From: Oscillospiraceae bacterium
GTDB taxonomy: Bacteria > Bacillota > Clostridia > Oscillospirales > Ruminococcaceae
Length of the DNA: 6,859 nucleotides
Direction: 5' to 3'
NCBI GenBank assembly: GCA_029062865.1
Contig: JAIDPG010000350.1
Location: 1-6,859, forward strand
Part shown: positions 1-4,526 of the stretch, piece by piece
Layout: each line of letters begins with the position of its first letter
Position numbering within the stretch: the first letter of the stretch is position 1
Notes under the pieces: model-generated
Told to the model about the DNA's origin: nothing
What the model saw: only the letters and a program-made list of their open reading frames with translations
Database searches by the model: none
Position numbers and translations under genes: made by a program

Positions 1-4
1 CCCA

Positions 5-9
5 CTCCT
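5..9 (-). promoter_or_regulatory. Candidate ribosome binding site of a gene lying left of the window
   Basis: On the minus strand these bases read AGGAG, about 24 nt downstream of the predicted start of the leftward transcript. A start codon would then fall just beyond base 1, so no coding sequence of that gene is visible. The placement fits a short 5' leader, but the match is only five bases and could be chance. Confidence 0.35.
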
Positions 10-39
10 GCGAACGCCGCCAAGTCGGACAACTCAATC

Positions 40-68
40 ATTATACCACACTTTTTTCGGGTTGTCAA
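40..68 (-). promoter_or_regulatory. Sigma-A promoter reading leftward out of the window
   Basis: On the minus strand the -35 is a perfect TTGACA (bases 63-68) and the -10 a perfect TATAAT (bases 40-45), separated by exactly 17 bases. The spacer ends in TGTGG, giving a TGn extended -10 with a TRTG-type -16 element. Transcription should begin near base 33. The target gene lies outside the window. A block of similar sequence surrounds the leuA promoter at 6513-6541. Confidence 0.87.
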
Positions 69-174
69 GGGGTTTTTGCAAAAGTTGTCGTCATTTTCCA
101 AATTTTCCGTTTTCACCATATTCCGACTTAATTCTGCCCGATTTATTTGTTGATTTTGACGTATAAACCCCACT

Positions 175-187
175 CTACGAAGCGTAG
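175..187. repeat. Short inverted repeat next to the XRE promoter (possible operator)
   Basis: The arms CTACG (175-179) and CGTAG (183-187) flank a 3-base centre and end one base before the -35 box of the promoter at 189-217. This is where an activator or repressor could bind, and XRE-type regulators often control their own promoter from small inverted repeats. The arms are only five bases and there is no second copy that I can see, so the operator role is inference. Confidence 0.3.
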
Positions 188-188
188 G

Positions 189-217
189 TTGACTTTCGTG
201 CAGCGCTGTGCTACAAT
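189..217 (+). promoter_or_regulatory. Sigma-A promoter of the membrane-anchored XRE regulator
   Basis: The -35 is TTGACT (189-194) and the -10 is TACAAT (212-217), with a 17-base spacer ending TGTGC, which supplies an extended -10. The start of transcription is expected near 224, giving a very short leader of about 17 nt that contains AAAGGAGG (226-233), 7 bases before the ATG at 241. Confidence 0.85.
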
Positions 218-240
218 AATTTTAGAAAGGAGGCGGTCAA

Positions 241-1095
241 ATGGATGCCGAGAAAACAGGGCGGTTCATCGCCGAACTGCGCGGAGAACTTGGCTTGACG
301 CAGCGCGAGCTCGCCGAGAAAATCGGCGTGACCGACAAGGCAGTGTCGAAATGGGAGCGAGGCCGCGGCTTCCCGGACGTGGCAATTCTGGAAACGCTTT
401 CCAAGGAGCTCGGCGTGTCGATTGCGGAGCTGATAAGCGGCGAACGCGCCACGCCCGAAACCGCCGCGGAGCAGTCGAACAGCGCGCTCGTCGAAACGCT
501 TTTGTACGTTAAACGAATGAGCCGCAAAATCGTTGGGACGCTGATCATAATATTTGGCGCGTGTTTGTTAGGCTCGCCGCTTGTTTTCGCGGGGTTTTAC
601 TTGCCGCTTTATGTTATGGGAATTATTGTAACCGCCGGTGGGATTTTTATGCTTGTATCCAAGAAATCATTCGCGAATTGGGGCTTTCCGAAAATCGCGC
701 TGGAGGGAATTTCGCTCGCCGCCCTTGCCTCCGCGATTTTTCTGGAGATTCAACCAAACGGAGTCGTTATGTGGTGGTGGACGCCGCCCGACATAGAGTC
801 GAAATACACTCTGCATTCTTATTTTGATATGCTTCCGTTCGGCTATGGAATATTCCCTCCGTTTATAACCGCGATGCTTACTGTCGCCGTGACGGTTTTC
901 TCCGTCATTGTAATGCTCCTCGACAAGCGCTTCGCAAAGCCGCGAAACGCTTTATTCGTCTGCATTATCGTGGCTGTGGTGATCTCCGTCTGCCCCGTTC
1001 TTTACGGCGTTGGCTCGGTTACGATGACGGGCGTTCTGATAACGCTCGCGCTTGTGATCTCGGCGGCATTCAGAGCCGCGGCGAACGCTCGATAA
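241..1095 (+). CDS. Membrane-anchored XRE-family transcriptional regulator
   Basis: This 284-residue protein joins a DNA-binding domain to a polytopic membrane domain. Residues about 7-62 form a Cro/C1-type helix-turn-helix: helix 2 spans about 21-29 (QRELAEKIG), the recognition helix about 32-41 (DKAVSKWERG), and the domain closes with the typical FPDVAILETLSKELGVS stretch. After a linker, about six hydrophobic segments follow at roughly 97-118, 121-140, 153-170, 205-227, 236-257 and 260-279, with a WWWTPP cluster at 178-183 in the longest non-membrane loop. The ATG start is set by AAAGGAGG seven bases upstream. Proteins with an XRE domain plus a C-terminal membrane domain are common in Clostridia; their ligands and targets are mostly unknown. 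It stands alone with its own promoter and converges on nrdR, so its targets cannot be deduced from neighbours. The fold assignment is firm; a sensory role for the membrane part is inference. Confidence 0.9.
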   Translation: MDAEKTGRFIAELRGELGLTQRELAEKIGVTDKAVSKWERGRGFPDVAILETLSKELGVSIAELISGERATPETAAEQSNSALVETLLYVKRMSRKIVGTLIIIFGACLLGSPLVFAGFYLPLYVMGIIVTAGGIFMLVSKKSFANWGFPKIALEGISLAALASAIFLEIQPNGVVMWWWTPPDIESKYTLHSYFDMLPFGYGIFPPFITAMLTVAVTVFSVIVMLLDKRFAKPRNALFVCIIVAVVISVCPVLYGVGSVTMTGVLITLALVISAAFRAAANAR

Positions 1096-1107
1096 TGTAG
1101 AATTGAT

Positions 1108-1124
1108 GTGCGCGCTTCGCGCAC
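1108..1124. repeat. GC-rich hairpin downstream of the XRE gene
   Basis: A perfect 7-bp stem, GTGCGCG (1108-1114) with CGCGCAC (1118-1124), closes a CTT loop. No T-run follows on either strand, so it is not a canonical intrinsic terminator. It is the first of three consecutive hairpins between the converging XRE gene and nrdR and may protect the 3' ends of the mRNAs or serve as a partial terminator. Confidence 0.6.
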
Positions 1125-1129
1125 GATTT

Positions 1130-1149
1130 AAAAAGCCGCTTCGCGGCTT
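1130..1149 (-). terminator. Probable intrinsic terminator, nrdR direction
   Basis: On the minus strand a 7-bp stem, AAGCCGC with GCGGCTT, closes a GAA loop and runs into a five-T tract (complement of bases 1130-1134). This is the classic form of a rho-independent terminator for transcripts leaving nrdR. It lies downstream of the stronger hairpin at 1161-1185, so it would act as a second, backup terminator. On the plus strand there is no T-run after it. Confidence 0.65.
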
Positions 1150-1160
1150 CAGTCACACAA

Positions 1161-1189
1161 AATCCCCCGCGGCACGCGGGGGATTGCTT
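1161..1189. terminator. Bidirectional terminator between the XRE gene and nrdR
   Basis: A perfect 10-bp stem, AATCCCCCGC (1161-1170) with GCGGGGGATT (1176-1185), closes a five-base loop. In the nrdR direction it begins four bases after the stop codon and is followed by TTTT after the G-run (ATTTTG), a good terminator. In the plus direction the stem is followed by GCTTTTAT, a weaker but usable T-tract for the XRE transcript. The CCCCCGC/GCGGGGG core recurs at 2840-2866 and 4493-4509. Confidence 0.8.
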
Positions 1190-1645
1190 TTATGCGTTTT
1201 TGTCGTTTTTAAGCTCGGAAATTATCTTCACAAAGCTGTCAACATCGTCGAACTCCCGATAAACGGACGCAAAGCGAATGTACGCCACGTCGTCGATCTC
1301 CTTGAGCTTCAGAAGAGCCAGCTCGCCGATCTTGTCGGACGTGACCTCGCGCTGGAGCGAGTTTTTCAAGCCCGCTGCTATCTCCTCGACGACGTTCTCG
1401 ATCGTTTCAAGCGACACGGGGCGCTTGACGGTCGCGCGGCAGAGCTTGTCCACAAGCTTCTCGCGGTCAAAGGGCTCGATCGTGTGATCCTTTTTGATGA
1501 TCATCAACGGAATCTCCTCGATGATCTCATAGGTCGTAAAGCGCGTCGCGCACTTGATGCACTCGCGGCGGCGGCGGACCTTGTTTTCGGTGGGTCGGGA
1601 ATCAATAACCTTGCTTTCTTCGCAGCCACATTCGGGACATTTCAT
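1190..1645 (-). CDS. nrdR: Transcriptional repressor NrdR (ribonucleotide reductase regulator)
   Basis: NrdR senses ATP/dATP and represses ribonucleotide reductase operons by binding paired NrdR boxes at their promoters. The 151-residue product has the usual family length. The N-terminal zinc ribbon carries Cys3, Cys6, Cys29 and Cys32 with the basic run RRRR at 24-27 between the two knuckles, and opens with the family signature MKCPECG. An ATP-cone follows at about 49-139, including PLMIIKKDHTIEPFDREKL and the conserved AYIRFASVYREF near residues 121-132. The ATG at 1643-1645 is chosen because it begins the signature and has AAAGGAG (1654-1660) eight bases upstream; an in-frame extension to 1750 would read through the promoter. 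No nrd genes lie in the window, so its targets are elsewhere. In many Firmicutes nrdR is a stand-alone housekeeping gene, and it is monocistronic here. Confidence 0.97.
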   Translation of the reverse strand: MKCPECGCEESKVIDSRPTENKVRRRRECIKCATRFTTYEIIEEIPLMIIKKDHTIEPFDREKLVDKLCRATVKRPVSLETIENVVEEIAAGLKNSLQREVTSDKIGELALLKLKEIDDVAYIRFASVYREFDDVDSFVKIISELKNDKNA

Positions 1646-1688
1646 AATTCTTTCTCCTTTATGTTGAAGATTTATATGGTACAAATAT

Positions 1689-1717
1689 ATTATACCACAA
1701 CATTTTGTATTTTTCAA
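1689..1717 (-). promoter_or_regulatory. Sigma-A promoter of nrdR
   Basis: On the minus strand the -35 is TTGAAA (1712-1717) and the -10 a perfect TATAAT (1689-1694), with a 17-base spacer ending TGTGG, an extended -10. Transcription should start near 1682, leaving a leader of about 37 nt. An imperfect palindrome (GGTA...TACC, 1678-1696) covers the -10 and could be a self-regulatory site, but it does not match the full NrdR-box consensus. Confidence 0.83.
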
Positions 1718-1766
1718 TATTTTTGACAAAATTTTCGGGAAATTTTTCAAATTTTTTCTTCAAGTC

Positions 1767-1795
1767 TTGAAAACCGCGCCGTTATATGCTATAAT
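1767..1795 (+). promoter_or_regulatory. Sigma-A promoter of the three-gene envelope cluster
   Basis: The -35 is TTGAAA (1767-1772) and the -10 a perfect TATAAT (1790-1795), with a 17-base spacer ending TATGC, again an extended -10. Transcription should start near 1802. It is divergent from the nrdR promoter with about 50 bases of A+T-rich DNA between the two -35 boxes. No other convincing promoter is visible before 4485, so all three downstream genes may depend on it. Confidence 0.83.
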
Positions 1796-1844
1796 TATAA
1801 TAGTATGGGATATTATGTTTGGCGATCGGGAGGATGATTATAAT

Positions 1845-2414
1845 ATGAGTCTGGAAATAAAAAGTCTCGCGGAGCTTATGTTCAGCTCCTCGTCGAGCCC
1901 TTTTGAGACCGCGGACGACGGCTTCAAGAAGGCTGTCGAGGACGCGCTCGGAATGAACTCGGCGTATAATTCTATCTATTATAATAAGAAGAGCTTCGTT
2001 GCCGTTTCGCCGACGTTTGAGAAGAAGCTGCAGGACGACCCAGAACTCGCCAAGGAGATCTCCCAAAAAATCGACGAGATGACAAGCTCAATGACGGGCA
2101 GCAAGTATCGGCACACGATCGTTATCGACCGCCGCGGGGAGATCACGGAATACACCGAAAAGCCGTATGACCGCAAGGCGGCAAAAAAGGAGCTCGAGGA
2201 GCGCAAGGAGGTAGAGCGCGCGCGGCTTCGCCGAAAGGCAAGACTGGACGCGTACTTCAAGCTGCTGAACCAAATGTCTATGCAGCGCAAGCTTATCGAG
2301 CAGGAAAACCGCAAGCGGCTGCAGAACAAGCGCTACAAGGTCTCGGGCTCAAGCGCGCAAAGCATCGCCCAGATGCTGTTTCCGATTGAGCCGTTAAGCT
2401 CGTATTTATTCTGA
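1845..2414 (+). CDS. Hypothetical charged, probable coiled-coil cytosolic protein
   Basis: I do not recognise this 189-residue protein. It has no signal peptide or membrane segment. Residues 14-18 are a run of serines. A stretch SPTFEKKLQDDPELAKEISQ (about 55-74) is probably helical and is followed by what looks like a beta hairpin (HTIVIDRRGEITEYT, 90-104). Residues about 107-165 are very rich in Lys, Arg and Glu with heptad-like spacing, suggesting a coiled coil. The C-terminus is hydrophobic (MLFPIEPLSSYLF). The pattern of a conserved SP...DPELA helix before a strand pair is reminiscent of uncharacterised Firmicute families, but I cannot name one. The ATG at 1845 is preferred because GGGAGG (1828-1833) lies 11 bases upstream; the in-frame ATG at 1815 has no Shine-Dalgarno sequence and lies only about 13 nt from the predicted transcript start, and the one at 1767 lies in the promoter. 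It is first in the cluster, 12 bases ahead of the next gene. Confidence 0.85.
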   Translation: MSLEIKSLAELMFSSSSSPFETADDGFKKAVEDALGMNSAYNSIYYNKKSFVAVSPTFEKKLQDDPELAKEISQKIDEMTSSMTGSKYRHTIVIDRRGEITEYTEKPYDRKAAKKELEERKEVERARLRRKARLDAYFKLLNQMSMQRKLIEQENRKRLQNKRYKVSGSSAQSIAQMLFPIEPLSSYLF

Positions 2415-2426
2415 GGGTGCAATAAA

Positions 2427-2825
2427 ATGCTTGATTTAGCTTTCTTAATTATTCTGATCTACGTTATAGTCTACGCCAACAAGGGCATTTACAAGGAGAC
2501 CGCCTGCAACGCGGGAATGGTCGTGGGTCTGCTTGCGGCTGCTGTCGGGTGCGTGGTGGCAATAGCGAACGGCGACTTCAAGTTCGCGGTTTTAAACCTG
2601 ATCGTGGCGGGAATGTCGTTCGGGCTGCCATTTGCGGCGCGGCATCTTGTTAAGCTGGATCTCGACAGGCGCGCTGAGGAGTATGAGCGGTACTTAGAGG
2701 AACAGAAAATACTGCTCGAAAAGCGCCGACTCAAATCGGAGCATATCACGGGCTACGACGACGATAACTTCGACGACGAAGAGCTGCGCTTCGGCAAGGG
2801 CGGGTATACGGACCCAAAGCTGTAA
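2427..2825 (+). CDS. Hypothetical small membrane protein with three predicted helices
   Basis: This 132-residue protein is not one I can assign to a family. Hydrophobic segments at about 2-18, 28-47 and 51-71 predict three transmembrane helices. The tail from about 74 is hydrophilic: a charged helix at about 76-102 (RRAEEYERYLEEQKILLEKRR) that may form a coiled coil, then an acidic cluster at 111-119 (DDDNFDDEE). By the positive-inside rule the basic tail is probably cytosolic. The ATG at 2427 follows the upstream stop by 12 bases, with GAGGG (2413-2417) overlapping that TGA stop, which implies translation coupled to the upstream gene. The charged helical tail could contact the coiled-coil product of the first gene, but that is inference from adjacency only. 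Confidence 0.85.
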   Translation: MLDLAFLIILIYVIVYANKGIYKETACNAGMVVGLLAAAVGCVVAIANGDFKFAVLNLIVAGMSFGLPFAARHLVKLDLDRRAEEYERYLEEQKILLEKRRLKSEHITGYDDDNFDDEELRFGKGGYTDPKL

Positions 2826-2839
2826 TACATATTCCCACG

Positions 2840-2866
2840 GCTTCCCCCGCCTTCGGCGGGGGAAGC
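2840..2866. repeat. Strong hairpin without a T-tract inside the operon
   Basis: A perfect 12-bp stem, GCTTCCCCCGCC (2840-2851) with GGCGGGGGAAGC (2855-2866), closes a TTC loop in the 73-base gap before the LtaS-like gene. Neither strand has a T-run after it, so it is not a normal intrinsic terminator. It shares the CCCCCGC/GCGGGGG core with the terminators at 1161-1185 and 4493-4509. It could stabilise the 3' end of a processed upstream mRNA, cause partial attenuation, or influence the nearby ribosome binding site at 2884-2891. Confidence 0.85.
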
Positions 2867-2898
2867 ACAATTAAGTCAATTTTGGGGGAGGAACAACT

Positions 2899-4485
2899 GT
2901 GGAAACAAAAGAAAAACCTCTTAAACAAGGGATAGCCTCGTATATAATGCTGTGTTTGTTCACGGCGTGGAATGTCTGCTTTTTTATGCCGATGGATATT
3001 TATATCCCGAACGCTGACGATATCGAGATCCCGATAAAGCCGCTTGCCGCTTGTCTGGGGATAGTGACCTTAGCGGTCTTTGCCGTGACGCTTGCGGTCT
3101 GCCTGCTTACAAAGGGCAAAGCCAATCGAATTTTCCGCGCCGCGCTTTTCGGGGTTTCCATAGCGTTTTATATTCAGGGCAATTTCCTCGCGGTGAATAT
3201 GGGCGAATTCAACGGAGAAAAATACGCGCTGTCTTTCTGGAAAACGGCACTGAGCATTATAGTGTGGCTTGTCGTGCTGACGGCGGCTTTCGTTTTGCTT
3301 TGGAAGCTCCCCGAGGAGTTTGACGGGCTTGTCGGGCGGATAGCGGCGGCGCTGATCGTCGTGCAATTCGCGGCGCTGGGGATCTCTGCTTATAACAACA
3401 TTCCGAAGTACAGTGCGGATAAGCTCGTTTCGATAATGAACGGCGAGAGCATATCATACTGCTCGGCAAAAGATCTTAATCTGTACAGCAAGAACAAAAA
3501 TGTTATTATCATACTAGCCGACGAATATGAGTCGTACCTGTTTGACAGCGCGTTGAAGGAGGCTCCCGAAACGGTATCCGAATTTGACGGCTTCACGTAT
3601 TACACCAACACCGTGGGGAAATACGCTCTCACGGATCAGAGCATGGCATATATCACCTCCGGCAGCACTATCGGCAAAGGATATACGGATCTGACGTTCT
3701 TTAAAGCCTCGGCGGAGAATTTCAAAGCGAATTTCTACTCCGCGTTCTATGCGCCTCCCGTCGCCGTTCTCGATGATTTTTACGATAACGCGGGGTTTGT
3801 AAGACTGTCGTTCGGCGAATCTATGCTGTATTCAAAGAACATATTCCGCCTGGCGCTTTTCAGATGTATGCCCGAGCCCCTGAAGCCGCTGTTCTGGTTT
3901 GACGCGCAGAACATGGGCGGCGACATTGCGGAGTCTCTGGAAAGAAAGCTGCAAAACGCAACCGGCGCGGGGAGCTACGATCCGGACATTCTCGCATTTT
4001 ATAATACCCTTCCGCGGGAGCTTGACGAAACCGACGAGGACGTTTTTAAGTTCATCTATATTCTCGGTGTGCATGCGCCGAGGAATGTCACAAAGGATCT
4101 GACTCGCTCTGTGGGCGATATGGTCTCTCCGGAGGATTCGGCTATTGCCGTAAACAAGATAATAAACGAGTATCTGAAAATCCTCAAGGAAAACGGCGTT
4201 TACGACAACAGCGAGATTATTTTTATGGCGGATCACGGCTTATCCGGGCATTATAATAAGAGGTACCCGCTGTTGATGTATAAGCCCGCAAACCAAACCG
4301 AAACGGGCATAAAAATCTCAAAAGCGCCAATAAGCTATGATGAGATGTTTCCGACGTTCAAAATGCTCGCGGGCGCGGAGCCGGGCGGTCGGACGATCTT
4401 CGACATCGCCGAGGACGAGCAGCGCGTGCGGTTTTTCGGCGTGGACAACCTAGAAATTACCGAAACGGAAAAGCCAAAGGAATAA
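2899..4485 (+). CDS. LtaS-like membrane transferase/hydrolase, alkaline-phosphatase (sulfatase) superfamily
   Basis: A 528-residue polytopic envelope enzyme. Five hydrophobic segments (about 12-30, 47-70, 79-99, 114-135, 145-163) precede an extracytoplasmic catalytic domain beginning near residue 200. Its motifs fit the metal-dependent superfamily that includes lipoteichoic-acid synthase and phosphoethanolamine transferases: NVIIILADEYE (201-211) with metal ligand candidate Asp208, in the place of the LtaS glutamate; Thr245 in ALTDQSM as the likely nucleophile; VHAP (391-394) with His392; and ADHG (444-447) with ligands Asp445 and His446. Such enzymes usually move a polar head group (glycerol phosphate or phosphoethanolamine) between lipids and glycans or hydrolyse it. 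The substrate is unknown, and the protein is shorter than typical LtaS (about 640 residues), so it should not be called LtaS. The start is GTG, with GGGGGAGG (2884-2891) seven bases upstream. It is last in the cluster and ends three bases before a terminator. Confidence 0.87.
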   Translation: METKEKPLKQGIASYIMLCLFTAWNVCFFMPMDIYIPNADDIEIPIKPLAACLGIVTLAVFAVTLAVCLLTKGKANRIFRAALFGVSIAFYIQGNFLAVNMGEFNGEKYALSFWKTALSIIVWLVVLTAAFVLLWKLPEEFDGLVGRIAAALIVVQFAALGISAYNNIPKYSADKLVSIMNGESISYCSAKDLNLYSKNKNVIIILADEYESYLFDSALKEAPETVSEFDGFTYYTNTVGKYALTDQSMAYITSGSTIGKGYTDLTFFKASAENFKANFYSAFYAPPVAVLDDFYDNAGFVRLSFGESMLYSKNIFRLALFRCMPEPLKPLFWFDAQNMGGDIAESLERKLQNATGAGSYDPDILAFYNTLPRELDETDEDVFKFIYILGVHAPRNVTKDLTRSVGDMVSPEDSAIAVNKIINEYLKILKENGVYDNSEIIFMADHGLSGHYNKRYPLLMYKPANQTETGIKISKAPISYDEMFPTFKMLAGAEPGGRTIFDIAEDEQRVRFFGVDNLEITETEKPKE

Positions 4486-4487
4486 AC

Positions 4488-4515
4488 AAAATCCCCCGCT
4501 GCGCGGGGGATTTTT
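4488..4515. terminator. Shared bidirectional intrinsic terminator between the envelope cluster and leuA
   Basis: The core stem CCCCCGC (4493-4499) pairs with GCGGGGG (4503-4509) around a TGC loop, and flanking A- and T-runs extend it. On the plus strand it is followed by TTTTT (4511-4515), three bases beyond the stop of the LtaS-like gene. On the minus strand it is followed by TTTTGTTT and lies 11 bases beyond the leuA stop. One hairpin therefore ends both convergent transcripts. Confidence 0.92.
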
Positions 4516-4526
4516 GGCGATTGATT

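Noticed and set aside
147..512. A 121-codon plus-strand frame overlapping the XRE gene start
   Set aside because: It overlaps the promoter and the helix-turn-helix region in another frame, is full of Arg and Ala, and has no ribosome binding site.
1678..1696. A NrdR box in the nrdR promoter
   Set aside because: The A+T core AAATATATT resembles the centre of the consensus, but the ACAC and GTGT flanks are missing and no second box at the usual spacing is visible.
1103..1726. A 207-codon plus-strand frame over nrdR
   Set aside because: It is antisense to the certain nrdR coding region, starts in the hairpin cluster and ends in promoter DNA, and has no promoter or ribosome binding site.
1646..1750. 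N-terminal extension of NrdR by 35 residues
   Set aside because: The extension covers the predicted promoter and leader. The family always begins with MKCPxC, and a good ribosome binding site precedes the inner ATG.
2840..2866. Intrinsic terminator between the second and third genes of the cluster
   Set aside because: The stem is strong but neither strand has a T-tract after it, and no promoter is visible between it and the next gene, so full termination would leave that gene silent.
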